Source: Hermodice carunculata
Taxonomy: Eukaryota > Annelida > Polychaeta > Eunicida > Amphinomidae
Length of the DNA: 64,000 nucleotides
Assembly (NCBI GenBank): GCA_964020975.1
Contig: OZ026616.1
Span: forward strand, 77,415,493 to 77,479,492
Reading direction: 5' to 3'
Shown here: piece by piece, positions 24,936-36,798 of the stretch
How the letters are laid out: each line of letters opens with the position of its first letter
How positions within the stretch are numbered: position 1 is the first letter of the stretch
Notes under the pieces: generated by a model
The model's database searches: none
Seen by the model: only the letters and a program-made list of their open reading frames with translations
Told to the model about the DNA's origin: nothing
Translations under genes and position numbers: made by a program

Positions 24936-25555
24936 ATGAATAATATTTACGAACACCCAAATCATCTTTCTGCACTGGATAGAAGATGGTATCCGTTGCA
25001 TAAACAACTTAAACAAGGAAAACTTAATCAGAGTGATTTGTATGAAAAATTATGGGAGACAAAGAAACTGCAAACTTTCAATTCTGTTAAATGCCAAAAG
25101 ATCCCAGTTCATATAAAAGATATGCTCAGTGTTACCATGTTCAAACAAAAGAAAATTATTTCCATATAGGTTGTATGTATTTGACACCGGAGTGCCTTGA
25201 GTGTGACCTGTTCCAACTCTCCCCTGTCTGCCCTATGATCAAGGAAACCTGGTCTACTACGCCATCTGCTACCATTCCCAAGATGAAAGAGGGAAAATCT
25301 GCTAGAGGAACACACTGGATGATAACATCCAACGTGCTCAGGACCCTGTGCAAAGTGAAGAAATTGCGTCTTCCAGTTAATTGTTGCAGACTTCCACGCG
25401 AGATTGGGTTAGGCCTAGGCCTTGACACAAAGCTCTTGTTGGCTGAATATTCATACATGCAGCAGGATAACATGAGATATGCGAGTAGGCCTAAGGATCG
25501 ATGTCAAAAAGTTTTAATTTTTGCGTCACAAAAAAGGCTTTTTAAAAAAGCGTAA
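24936..25555 (+). CDS. two overlapping open frames, unassigned (possible pseudogene or exon)
   Basis: A first frame (24936-25169) reads MNNIYEHPNHLSALDRRWYP and continues with polar, lysine-rich residues. A second frame (25091-25555, 154 codons) overlaps it in another phase and contains CMYLTPECLECDLF and GKSARGTHWMITSNVL. The first 75 codons look protein-like (mixed charged and hydrophobic, low repeat content), and a one-base slip near 25095-25105 could join the two. I recognise no family. The last third, after about 25380, looks non-coding. It may be a decayed gene piece or an open stretch by chance. Confidence 0.25.
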
Positions 25556-25887
25556 ATTGAACATGGCGTAAATTGAGCATGTATCTAAACTATTAAGATG
25601 TGAAATTTCCTCCAACATGCAGGTTGACACTTGTTGAGCTGCTCACGCGCATCGGTTACCAAGGTCAGGACCATCGGACAGGGTGAAATCCGCACCCTAC
25701 CCGTTGACATCACTCCATATAGACCACATTTTCACAAGTTGGGTTTCAATGAGCAGAGAACACAGATCTATCAAAATTTTATTTGAAATTATATTTAGAG
25801 GGTCATTCGCACAGTGAAAAATTTTGACAGTTTCTAATGTGAAGAAACACACAAAGAATTATCTCGGCCGCTCCAAACTACAGTAAT
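25556..25887. other. intergenic DNA
   Basis: Nothing recognised. Confidence 0.5.
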
Positions 25888-26712
25888 TATGTCTGTGTGC
25901 CAACACACACATACCATCTTCCCAGAAATTCAATTATGTCTGTGCGTCAACACTGACATAAAGTTTCCCAGAAATCTTAATTTCTTTCTTTCTTTACCAG
26001 CAAATTTGTCCCCCAGTTTTTCTCGGAGACAATTACAGATAGAAACTCCAAACTTGGCAGATTAAGTCTTGCATTTTATAAAGAGAGGTCATGTTTTTGA
26101 AAATAATGCAACTGAGGCTAAATAAAGCTTTAAGTCTTCAATATATTCTATACAACAATAGATGTGATTCCGAGTGTGTTGGAGTTCGATCATAGCAAAG
26201 CAAGGGGCATTTCAAATGTGAAGGTCGTGTTAAGGTCAACATTTCGTTTTAAAGGTTAAGGATCACTTCAGGTAGAGCTCATCTCAAGGTCAAAGGCCAG
26301 TTTCGATGGTGGCTTTCATCTAGCCATAACTTGGTAATTTTTTATCCAATTTCGATCATGTTGGGCTCAAATTGTAGGTATTGCTGCACTGCATATTTTT
26401 GTAAGAACATGTGACCTCTAAAGGTCAAAATCAAATTTGGCCCTTTAAAGTTTCTTCTTGCCAAAACTAAGTCAAATTTCATCTGATTTGGTTCATGTTG
26501 GGCTTAAAGTATGGGTATTGTAACACTGTATATTTTTGCATTTTACATGTGACCTCTAAAGATCAGAGGTCAAGATCATTGGGACTTTGAAATTTTCATC
26601 CAGCCATAAGCTTAATGGAATGTTAAGTAGTAAAGGACAAAAGATATAACATTTAATATTTACAACTTTTGAAGGCACACATATTTGCTTTGAAGCAAAT
26701 CTTCTTTTCTAG
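25888..26712 (+). mobile_element. family 1 Helentron-like element E (two heads)
   Basis: Two head palindromes follow each other, 25888-25913 and 25935-25960, each preceded by AAT and followed by a CCCAGAAAT stretch. After them come a short TTTC tract, the CAAATTTGTCC block, a GGTCA-rich body, a TTGGTAATTTTTTATCC-type core in about two copies, the hairpin TTTGCTTTGAAGCAAA, and the end CTTCTTTTCTAG (CTAG at 26709-26712) followed by TT. The doubled head suggests a partial tandem duplication of the 5' end. Confidence 0.78.
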
Positions 26713-26813
26713 TTCTATGACCGTTTGTCCGTGTTCAAAGGCCTACCCAGTTCTTTAGAGGCGGATTGCTCGGAATGATGATAGCGGCAACAAGCTCAAT
26801 TTTGCAGCGATAT

Positions 26814-26901
26814 TACAAATTTGCTGGTAAAGAAAGAAAGAAGAAAGAAAGAAATTAAAGTTTCTGGCAAAACTGTATGTCTGTGTTGGCATGCAGACAT
26901 A
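26814..26901 (-). mobile_element. family 1 head fragment F
   Basis: Minus-strand copy of only the 5' part: the head near-palindrome (26876-26901), a GAAA-type tract, and ACAAATTTGCTGGTAAAG, the inverse of CTTTACCAGCAAATTTGT. The rest is absent. It lies 100 bp right of element E in opposite orientation. Confidence 0.75.
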
Positions 26902-28063
26902 ATAAGAAACCGCGTGTTATGCGACAGGCAACCTGTTACATTACCATATACGGCAGGGGAAATGCCGGGTGAAAGTGATCGATTTCATTGAAGACCGAAC
27001 AGAACTCCTTTAACCTTTAACCACGAATGAGCTTACTTCATCGTAATTTTCCATAGATTCTTATGATTTAACTCATATTCAATTTCACTTTTTACACTAT
27101 CTTGTAAGATATTACTTGCAATAATTGTGAATCACACTGGCAAATGAAGCCAAAAGTGGGCATTAGAATAGTCATATTTGGGTGATATATTGGATATCTG
27201 TGTTAGAGAAATCTGTATTTGATAAAACTCAAAAAATGGACATGTTCAATGACCTTGGCGGTCACTATGGTGACCTGGATAGGTCTCTTTGGCATTTTTG
27301 GGGTGTTTTTGACATATTTATTACAAGAAATAGCAAAAAGCGAAGAGAACAAGTTGTGTAAAATTTCGCGTAGACCATTTTGAAAAAAAAATCGAAATTA
27401 GCCCCAGCATGTAAAAAGATTGTACAAGGGATATTTTGCAATAGTGTATTCCATTTCTATATAACAGGTATACATCTGTGTAAAAAACAAGTGAAACACA
27501 AAAAGTTCGCTTATTTAGTAGATAATTTAAAAATTATCAACAAATCTTATGTTTTAAAGAAAGTATGTCCATTTGAAATTGTAGCCCATAAATCCATTAT
27601 TGGTGGCCATCTTTGATTGATAAATCGAAATCGAGGCTCTTATTTCCACTTGACATAATTTCACTAAGATTAAACTAATTCACGTGAACTTTTTATTCAA
27701 AATCAGCTACTTTTTAGATGCATCCGAGGGTGGACATATTTTAGTGAGACTGTTCAAAACTTTTCTGATGTTTGGGAAATATTCCTTTTCTACCCAGAAT
27801 TTTCAAGATCATTTAATTTTTGGTTGTGTGCCAAATATCTTTTTTACTATTATCCTCAGACTCCATTGTTTTCAAATAAAATGGCTACTAGTTTTTTGAG
27901 AATATGCATCAAAATCTGGGTGAAAATTGACATAGAAATCTGTTTTTAGCTATATGTTCGTGTTCGAGGTCATTTGAAGGTCACGTTCTCTACCTCCTAC
28001 CATAATTGGTTACAATATATCTCTGTGAGCGGCACTGAAGTACACATTATCCTGGAAAGCCTT
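26902..28063. other. intergenic DNA
   Basis: AT-rich DNA with small frames (27380-27616, 27684-27899) lacking motifs. Scattered GGTCAT and TGACCTT words hint at old element remnants but no structure is clear. Confidence 0.45.
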
Positions 28064-30028
28064 TATACAGTGTATTAGCAAGGGTAATGGCTATGATGGA
28101 ATAAGTGCACGTTTGCTGATGGAAGGTGCATCGGTTATATCTAAGTCGCTAACTAAATTATTTAAATTTTGATTAGGTTGGTATGGAATTTCCTTCGCAA
28201 TGGACAAGAGCAAACGTTGTACCAATTTACAAAAAAGGGATGTTATAGTTCTTGCAACAGTTACAGACCTATTTCTTTGCTCAATATTGTCAGCAAAATA
28301 ATCGAAACAGCAGTTTTTAAACATGTTTTCAACTTTTTTCGCGACAATATTGTTTTGTCCGAATGTCAGTCAGGTTTTGTTCCGGGAGATAGCACAGTCA
28401 ATCAGTTGATATACTTGTACCATCATTTTTGTGAGGCCGTTGACTCACAAAAGGAAGTAAGTATTGTATTTTGTGACATTACCATGGCTTTGGCTTTTGA
28501 TCATGATTATTATCCGGGACTACTGTTTTAATTACTTAAAGCAGGTATTGAGGGTCATTTATTAAACTTGTTTGCCGATAACTTTTACAATAGACAACAG
28601 CGTGCTGTTGTTGTTAAGGGGGTACTAGCCCTTGGAGCCGAGTCACAGTAGGCGTGCCCCAGGGATCAGTACTTGATCCCCTTCTATTTTTGATTTGTAT
28701 CAAGGACATTGTTGATATTGTTAACTCATCAATACGATAATTTGTAGGCGATACATTTCTTTATATATCCGTGGAGAACCTAGTCCTTGTAGCAAATTCA
28801 TTCAATTCCGATCTGCAAGAAGTAGAAAATTGGGCACACAAATGGTTAGTGTCATTTAATCCAGCTAAAACTAGTAGTATGATAGTATCCAGGAAACGTA
28901 TTTTACCAAACCATCCAGATTTGATTATTTATGAAAGAACCCTTGCAGAACGAAAAGCAACATAGGCACCGGGGATTGGTTTTACGTTCAGATTTAAGTT
29001 GATCAAGTCATGTTAATAATTTGGTTACTACAGCTGTGAAGATGGTCAATATTAAGTATCTATAGCTTCGGTTAACGAGACGATCTTTAGAAATTTTGTA
29101 CTTCTCTTTCATGCAATTGTTGTGTGGGATGGGTGTACATCCAAAGAATGTCAGCAATTGGAAAATGTAAATTTGGCCGCTGCAAGAGTAATAACAGGAG
29201 CCACAGTTGGGACTAATGGTGATCTAATTTATTAGGACTCTTGAATTAAAAGTTTTTCAGACAGAAGATGGAAAATAAATTAATCATTTTCGACAAAATT
29301 TTAAATGGCGATGCACCTCAGTATTTGAGAGATTTACTGCCAAGATCCGTTGGTCAGTGGAACCGATACAATATTAGAAGTGGTTATTATTTGTCTTTAA
29401 TTCGAGCCCAGACCAATCTATTCAATGCATCCTTCTTACCATCAGATGTTCGTCTTTGGAACGACCTACTGACTGCCACTTGTGATGCTGAGTTTCTATA
29501 TCATTTAAAAAAAAAATAAACCGTAATAAGTTAAAACTAAATTCATTATTTTACGCTGGGACCAGGCGAGTAGCTGTTTTACAACGCGTTAACGCATGAA
29601 ATGTATATTGCAATCCCTTTGGCACCATGTACAGTCCAAATATTAATGCTCGGTTCAAAAACTGTACTTTCAAAGATGACGGAATAATTTTTAAGTCTAT
29701 ACATCCACATATCCAATCAACAGGCAGGCCTGGGGCAGTCACTTGATTTGCAAAAGTATCCATATGCGAGTAACGAAGCACGTGTTCACCGTGGCATACC
29801 CCAATACGCTTTTATTCTATCAATGATGTCTCGTCTTGTCAACAATTCTCCTTGTGTGTCTTTGCCGACCTGTCTGTATTTGTGTAGAGATGTCCACTCT
29901 GGGTACCGGCGTCTATTTGTTGCATATCGTCTTCCTCTCTCTTATTTTTGCATGTGGGAAAGGGATTTATATGCGGCCGTGCCCTTTTTTCTAATCGCCT
30001 TTTTCAAATACAAATATGTTTATTTGAG
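28064..30028 (+). mobile_element. LINE (LINE-2 of this window): RT, C-terminus and 3' UTR, decayed
   Basis: RT blocks appear in order: YDGISARLLMEGASVISK, then SYRPISLLNIVSKIIE and ECQSGFVPGDSTVNQLIYLY (28169-28531), CDIT...FDHD, and PLLFLICIKDIVDIV. FVGDT stands in the FADD position (28741-28755). WLVSFNPAKTSSMIVSRKR (28771-28965) and a C-terminal FDKILNGDAPQYLRDLLPRS...WNDLL (29268-29519) follow. Several frameshifts and stops separate them, and the catalytic FADD is lost (FVGD). The 3' region ends at AAATACAAATATGTTTATTTG (30028), typical of such LINE tails. Same lineage as the fragments at 4009 and 62225. Confidence 0.85.
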
Positions 30029-30527
30029 GTAAAGTTTTATATATCTCTGGCATATCTCATTATGTGCCAAGTTTCATGAAGATTGACCTTTAACTTCAGA
30101 AGATAACGCCAAATGTATTCTTAAGTAAACTTAAATTGGTCATTTGGTCCGACAATGAATATAGAACTCCTACTAAAGAAATTATATCATAACATCATAA
30201 TCACATCAAAGGCCAATAGCAAATGACCTTTAAGAGAAAGAAATTACACTAGACTGTTTTCTATATAATCCACTCAAAAGTGAATAAAATGAAAAAAGGG
30301 AAGGAAAGAGAGAGGAGAGAAGGGAGGACTCGGGCACGAGAGGCGTGGAGGAGAGGAGGAGAAAAGAAAAGAATGGTACAAAAAATAAAAGTCACAATAT
30401 TGCTCAACACATGATCACATTCTTTCTTAAAAGAGCGTTTTGCGATAATGGGTCTTTGAAACGGTGAATGGGTTTTTAAATTTTAAAGTTAAATTGGGAC
30501 GAGACTAAGTTTCCAAAAAATAAGGTA

Positions 30528-30577
<50 letters not shown>

Positions 30578-30757
30578 GTATATATATATACATATGATGA
30601 AAAATGATCTAGAAGCTTACTAAATGTATGTTTTTGGCAACACTTACTGCTGCAGCTTGTATCCGAGAGGGGACCGGCGTCAATATTTATTGAACGATTA
30701 GTTCCAATTCATATCTGGAAACAACAGCAGGCAAAAGAAAATATGACCAAGAAGACT
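30029..30757. other. intergenic DNA with purine-rich and (CA)n tracts
   Basis: Includes a purine-rich stretch (30290-30375) and a (CA)n microsatellite (30528-30574) followed by TATATG repeats. No gene seen. Confidence 0.6.
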
Positions 30758-31318
30758 TCAAGTGGTTGGAAGTTTATTGACACGACGTGCTATAACCCGT
30801 GCGTGATTGTGTGGTCTAATATATTGTCTTTTGGTCACCTGGGCAGACAGCTTCTTTGAGAGCGCCAGATATTTACGGAGCTTCACTGGAGGGCAGAAGG
30901 TTGCTTTGGCAAGCACCCACCCTTCCTCACCGCACAATGTTTCTGGTTGATGTACGTACAATGAAGCACAAAGGTCATGCACCAGTGATAGTCGGGTGAC
31001 CGCTTGATAACTGGTCATATGAAGACCTTTCTGGGGTGAGAACTTCCCATGAACCATTGCCATCAACTGTACACGCGGGCAAATTAGGGCAACAGCGTGT
31101 ACCCCAGATAGAAAGCCAAGGCCCCTCGTAAGTGACAACAATGAGTCGGGCTCAAACAGCACAAACCAAGAGATGAAAAAAGGCACGTGACAATGCGTCG
31201 GCTGCTTCAGAAAACCATAGCAACGCTTCTGGAAATTGCACTCTCGCAAAGCAGGCAATTTTCCAGAAAAATGATACATTTTGTAGACGGTGCCTAATTT
31301 CTCAAAATTTGGGATCAT
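30758..31318 (-). CDS. longest non-repetitive open frame, 186 codons, unassigned
   Basis: Starts with ATG on the minus strand (MIPNFEKLGTVYKMYHFSGK) and ends RVIARRVNKLPTT before a stop. The first half is hydrophobic and cysteine-containing; the C-terminal 50 residues are basic (KLRKYLALSKKLSAQVTKRQ). No domain or family is recognised. The local GC content is higher than in most of the window, which lengthens chance frames. My rough estimate is that one frame of this size is not surprising in 64 kb. It may be a real single exon, part of an untranslated region, or chance. Confidence 0.25.
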   Translation of the reverse strand: MIPNFEKLGTVYKMYHFSGKLPALRECNFQKRCYGFLKQPTHCHVPFFISWFVLFEPDSLLSLTRGLGFLSGVHAVALICPRVQLMAMVHGKFSPQKGLHMTSYQAVTRLSLVHDLCASLYVHQPETLCGEEGWVLAKATFCPPVKLRKYLALSKKLSAQVTKRQYIRPHNHARVIARRVNKLPTT

Positions 31319-31879
31319 TCAACAGATATAGCCAACTTACTGACTAAAAGTCTTATTCAAGAGGCCAATGGGTCTTGAGCTCTCATGCCATGCAAATGGA
31401 TAATCAAACATGTACATGTAGACATTGTAGTGTAGCCTGCTTATATGAGCTTCTGGTTAATGATACGTCACTGGTGTCATAAGCAATTGAGATTAGGCTT
31501 CTTCAACAATTCCACTGAATTCCATGAATGCCCATTCAAAATCAAAATGCTGGAGCATTCGCATGATTTTCACATTTTGACCCATGTTACATAGTAATGT
31601 AGGTAGCGCCACCAATATCGAACACTACATGTGTTAAGATTTTTAAACACTTGACACATGTAAGTCTTGAACTTTATGTGGACCTAATTTAAAAACTGTG
31701 AACTATTTGGTGTTGACAAACAGAAAAATTACAGACGGACAGACGTGTCACAAGCTAACGTCTTGTTCATATGCCCCATTGTCATTAACGATATGTCTTT
31801 GAATGAGAAGTTGTTCATAGTTTTTAAAACGTCACGTGACAGTTACTACGTGTAAATGAATTTGGGGCTCTTTCAAATG
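31319..31879. other. intergenic DNA
   Basis: ACAGACGGACAGACG at 31731-31745 recalls the GGAC/GTCC microsatellites next to Helentron-like heads, but no head hairpin follows. Otherwise nothing recognised. Confidence 0.45.
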
Positions 31880-32540
31880 TTATTGATAATATTACAAACA
31901 ATGGGCAGTGACCTTTGAAGCTACCATATCTGTGTGTCATATCTACCAAAACTGAGAAACCTGGCCACCCTCCCTTGCTTGTGTGTGATAATATAATCGC
32001 AGAAAGGGCCAGTCAGAGGCATTGGGGCGTAACCATTTCTCGTAATCTAAAATGGCATGCTCAGATGGCACAACAATTGATAAAGCCAGCAGGTGCCTAG
32101 TCTTACTGTTTAGACTTAAAAATAAATTATCGCGCCATTCCTTAATAAAACAGAGTGCGCGCCAACGATAAAGCCCATCCTAGAATGGACGCATTATTCT
32201 GACGCCGTTACTTGTTATTGCCATTCTGTGCAATACGAGGCTGCGCGGACTTGTTTAGGTGCCTTAAGTGGCATACCACACAATCTATACTACTCAACGA
32301 ATTAGGCTGGGCGACCTTGGTCGAAAGATGTCAATGTTTCAAATTACTTTTGTTTTATGGTATCATTAATGAGTTGATCTCGGTCCCGTAATCCCAGTTC
32401 ACATTTTCTAGCTAATCAGGAATCGTGCTCGACAGGTAAATATTCATGTTAGAAATCGTCGTGGTTTAGGTCAAATCATGTGCCCAGCTAAACGGTTTGG
32501 CAGTCTTCCTCCCTCTACCATAAAACTATATGGAATTATT
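31880..32540 (+). mobile_element. LINE ORF2 thumb/C-terminal fragment
   Basis: Reads VISTKTEKPGHPPLLVCDN then ASQRHWGVTISRNLKWHAQM (31915-32100), the R-H-x-G-V-T-x-S block after the RT palm. It continues in another frame through YEAARTCLGALSG-like, NELGWATLVERCQCFKLLLF and GIINELIS pieces, and ends CPAKRFGSLPPSTIKLYG. Jockey/CR1-like order; RT palm absent, so it is 5' truncated. It ends at an ATT-rich tail (32535). Confidence 0.75.
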
Positions 32541-32951
32541 TATTATTATTATTTCATTGAACCTCCGCGAACGGAGAAATTAAAAGTACATTCAAATGAC
32601 TACATCGAAATGATAAAGACAAATAAAATACACCATGCAGAAAGTAAAATAACTACTGAAGTATGTAAAATGAGAGATACAAAACAGTCAAAGGGTACAA
32701 AACCAACATAGCTAATGCCATGCCACTGCATGGGGGAACATTACCATGGTACATATAAATAAAATGACACAATAACACTCGGTAAAACATCAAAAGTATG
32801 CAAATAAAAAAAATGATTCAATTATGTCATGTGGGTCCGCACAGATGTGCAGCCGCTACCGCTGCCCCCCTCTGGTGACCCCAGGAGCACCTAGTCAGGA
32901 TATTGATAATATTTTATATTATTCAGTCCATGTTCCGGGAAACAAAAGTAC

Positions 32952-32954
<3 letters not shown>
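32541..32954. other. intergenic or retroposon DNA upstream of poly-A
   Basis: Sequence between a LINE tail and a 35-base A run. The block 32840-32900 is GC-rich (CAGCCGCTACCGCTGCCC, CTGGTGACCCCAGGAGC) and could be the body of a SINE ending in the A run, but no box A/B promoter was identified. Confidence 0.4.

Positions 32955-32989
<35 letters not shown>
32955..32989. repeat. poly(A) run, ~35 bp
   Basis: Uninterrupted A run; a possible retroposon tail on the plus strand. Confidence 0.9.
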
Positions 32990-32991
<2 letters not shown>

Positions 32992-33339
32992 CAAACCGCC
33001 TGAGAATAAAATAGAGTACACCTTATGGTCAGTAACACACTATAATTATCCTCTCAATTTTCAGACAGTCTCCTATCAGAGTACGCCTATCATTATTTGG
33101 AGCGTCCTCTCTCGGCCTCAGGGTGAGAAAAGGGGCTTGTAGTGCACTGGCAGCGGCAGATAATCTTGCACCGTTAATTCGTGTAGCAGGTGATGATCAC
33201 TTTCTTAAATTTTACAAGCGGCAACGCAACTTTTCGACTAGCCTAAACACAATAGTGTCTCGAAATGAAATCACCTCCGTAAAGAGTCCATTTCTACAGT
33301 GTACATTAAAGACGCAGAGTTACAGTTTCGTCCTCTTTA

Positions 33340-33445
33340 TCTGTAATAAAATTACATCCGTAAAACCCCACAAGGTTTTGATATCCCCGATTAAGACCAC
33401 CTTTTTAGTCCCTTAAGTGGTCTGAATAGGGCAATTCCAATGTAT
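33340..33445. mobile_element. short inverted-repeat element, copy 2 (partial)
   Basis: Shares TTTTTAGTCCCTTAAGTGGT and the right end GTGGTCTGAATAGGGCAATTCCA with copy 1 (1092-1275), plus an inner GATTAAGACCACC. The left terminal repeat is degraded. Confidence 0.6.
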
Positions 33446-33999
33446 TTAAATATTATTTGCTGTTTAAAAAGAAAATCCAAGCGTTTTATATTTTGAGCTG
33501 AGCCAGCCACGTCCTTCCTGGCACATGGCAGGCCCAGCATTTCATACCCTTTCCGATGTCAAATCATGCTGCCTTGTTGATTTTGCTTTGAAACGGTAAC
33601 ACTGTTTGCCTGAATACTGTGTGCCTTGACAATTCCATCATATTTTATATCTGTTTTGTCCTGTGTGATGATATATCAATTTGAGAATTGAATTTTTGTA
33701 CATCCAGATTAGTCCTCAAATGTACCAGTAGCCCGTGCAGTTAAAATAAATATGTTTATAATAATTTCTGAAATCACCAGTGCAGCAATTTAAGCCACCA
33801 GTAGGACATGTCATAAGGCTGTGGCACCCAAACTGGGTTTGTATATTACTAAATCTCGAGTTTTGTGGTTCTTACAACACCTATGGTTTTACAAATTCGC
33901 GCCGAAAGTGGACCTACAGAAATGGCAAACAACATCCTACATCTGCCTTTTTCTTAACCAGCACAGGTATGAAAAGCATTGAAGTGCAGGCATAAACTT
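33446..33999. other. intergenic DNA
   Basis: Short frame 33780-33995 has no recognisable motif; nothing else supported. Confidence 0.45.
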
Positions 34000-36798
34000 A
34001 AATGTCTTTTCCTGGTTCATGGTTGCAGATTGACGCTAATTGACGTCATTCTTATTAATTGCCCAAACAAGATAGCTAGGTCTACTAATCTAGCCACGGA
34101 GATTAGTGACTTTCATAATATGGTCTTAACTAGCACCAAATTGCAGGTACCACGGCCCACAAAGGCAAACTTAACGTACCGTAGCTATAAACAATTCGAC
34201 GACGATAAATTTATCGCAGACCTCGGTACTCTTCCTTTTCATGTAGCATGAATTTTCGATGACGTGGACAATGCCGCGTGGTTTCATGATAATTTACTTA
34301 ATGATGTGATAAACCGACACGCTCCCCAGCGGAGCGTGTCGGTTTATCAAGGGAATAACAATGGTACAATCATTCTGAAGGAAAACGAAAACTTAATCCA
34401 CAAACCTGAGGATGTGTGTAAAACTTTTAATGAATTCTTTGTATCTCTAGGACAGACACGTGTCAGCGCAAAAAATAGCACGGATACAGTAGAAAATGAG
34501 CTCGAACATACCAGTATTAAAACAATAACGGAAATTATGAAGGTTACAAACAAGACTTTAACTTTAGATTGGTAAACGAAGACCAAATCTTCAAAAGACT
34601 TTCCAGGCTTAATACTAAGAAAGCAACTAGCCCTGATGAAATTCCGCCCAATCTGCTAAAAACTGGCGCGGGAATTCTTTGTACCCCTTTGGCCGCAAAA
34701 ATAAATCAGCCAATCCTATCTGGTAAATTCCCACATGATTTTAAAAAGGCAAATGTCCACCCTTTTATTAAAAGTCAAATTCTCCAAGTAAATCTAATTA
34801 TCGCCCTGTCCGTATACTGTCTAGCATGTCAAAATTTTTGAAGGTGAACTAAATGGCCAAATGTGTGAATTCTTATATGATACACTACACTCTCCCTTAA
34901 CTGCTTTTCGAAAAAATTATAGCTGCCAAAGTCTGCTCATAAAAAATTATCGAGGATTGGAGCACTGCGCTTGACAACCACGAATTTGTCGGCGTCATTT
35001 TGATGGACCTCTCAAAAGCTTTTGACTCCCTCCCCCACGATCTTTTACTAAGCAAACTTAAGGCGTGCGGAGCAGGTGAAACTGTTTGCTGACTTACCAA
35101 TTGCTATCTATCTGGCAGGATGCAAACGATCAAATTTGGAGGTATGTTTAGTGAATGGACAGAAATCTTAGACGGGGTTCCTCAAGATAATATTCTAGGA
35201 TCCCTATTGTTTAATATTTTTATGAAGGACTTTTTTTACTTCCTTGATCAAAAATGTGATCTCTACAATTATGCTGACGACAATACAATATCGTATCATC
35301 ACAAGAACGTATCCATCGTCAAAAAACACAATTGAGACTGCTGCAAAGATTGGATGTAAGTGGTTTGATGACAACCAAATGAAATATAGTATAAACATAT
35401 TTATTTTACCTGGATTGCAATGAAAGTCAATACAGAGAAATTTAAGGCACTTGTACTTTGTCCGGGCATGTCAAATGGTCCTGGCAACTTCTGCTTTGGA
35501 AATGATGGTATTAAGATAAGACCCGACAAATGGGTCAAACTTTTAGGAATCTATATTGATGACAAACTGAAATTTAATAAGCATATCACTCACATATGTA
35601 AGCAGGCTGCAAAACAAGTAAGCGTTCTTAGACGCTTCTCAAAAATTTTGACGGAAAAAGAAAAGCGTCTCATTTTCAATGCCTTTATTCTGTCCAACTT
35701 TAATTAGTGCCCTCTGGCATGGTATTTATGTGAAAAATTTGACACTGCAAAAATGGAAAAAAATCAAGAAAGGGCTCTTCGTTTTGTTTTTAATGATTTA
35801 TTTTCTTATTCCGATCTACTACGGCGATCAAGTAAACCTTCTCTCCTTTTAAGCCGACTAAGAAAGTTATCCATTGAAGTCTACAAAATCACGACACAAA
35901 CAGCCCTTCCTTTCTTCATGACTTATATAAAAACAAAAAACAAAAGAAGCCCCATACAATCTAAGGGATAATCTGCAACTTATACAGCCTGCTTATCATA
36001 CAATTACGTTTGGAAAACACTCTTTACAATACGAAGGGGCCAAGCTGTGGAATACTCTACCACTTTCCATGAAGAAAGCCACAACACCCCCTCAATTCAA
36101 AAGGCTTGTATATAAATAATAAACTGTATTTCTTTAAAGAGGATTGAGAAAATAGCCTGTCCCTGATACAAATCTGAATTGTTATGTCTTAATCTAGTGA
36201 GACTAAACGGAACCTTTTAGAATTTTCAATAAACTACATAGTAGCCTCAATCAACAAACAGTTGCATAGGTATTATGCTGATTCTACGCCAAATAACACC
36301 AAATGAATTTTGTCACAATTTTGTAACCGAATGAAATCTACTTCTAAATTTTCGTTTAAATTAATATCTGAAATCCCTGCCAAAACAGCTTGTCCAGAAT
36401 TGTCATGACTTGTATATACATGGTTTGGCCCCACATGTTCATGTTCCATGTGTGTCTAATGTCAGAGCAGGAATTAGATCACTTCTGTTTACCTTAAACT
36501 GACTAATTGTGTCATGTCTGACCCATTTGTGATATAGCTTTTAATCTAGATCGTCCTGAGTACTGCCTTTGGCTTTAGTACTGTACCTATACAGCAGTAG
36601 CTTACATGGTAATGACGGCTTTGGGTCATATACTACAGACATGGCTTGTACATATTGTTTTATATACATAATATTTCACTAATAATAATATGCATGGTCG
36701 AATAATAGTGCCTCGGCGCTAATGTTACCCGGTTTTTTTTTTTTTTGTAAACTCGACTTGAAATAAAGTTTATTATTATTATCATCATTATTATTATT
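34000..36798 (+). mobile_element. LINE (LINE-4): endonuclease end, RT, C-terminus, 3' UTR, (TTA)n tail
   Basis: The upstream end reads HGCRLTLIDVILINCPNKIA, the C-terminal strand of an APE-type endonuclease. A linker follows, then ATSPDEIPPNLLKTGAGILC, ILMDLSKAFDSLPHDLLLSK and DGVPQDNILGSLLFNIF. The intact catalytic YADD is at 35270-35281, followed by KLLGIYIDDKLKFNKHITHI and a terminus TFGKHSLQYEGAKLWNTLPL. A 3' UTR leads to GACTTGAAATAAAGTTTATT and a (TTA)n tail. Several frameshifts and stops are present, and a linker deletion is marked by a perfect fold-back (34307-34349). Clearly CR1/L2-like, and a different lineage from the LINE at 28064. Confidence 0.88.
34307..34349. repeat. perfect 19-bp fold-back inside LINE-4
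   Basis: Arms 34307-34325 and 34331-34349 are exact reverse complements around a 5-base spacer (CCAGC). The left arm is the expected LINE reading (INRHAP). The right arm is followed by the displaced reading GNNNGTIILKENENL. It marks a deletion/inversion junction. Confidence 0.85.

Noticed and set aside
36770-36798. (TTA)n considered as part of the hairpin-ended element at 36799
   Set aside because: It directly follows the AATAAA-like end of LINE-4 and continues on the far side of the element, so it is better explained as the LINE tail that was the target.
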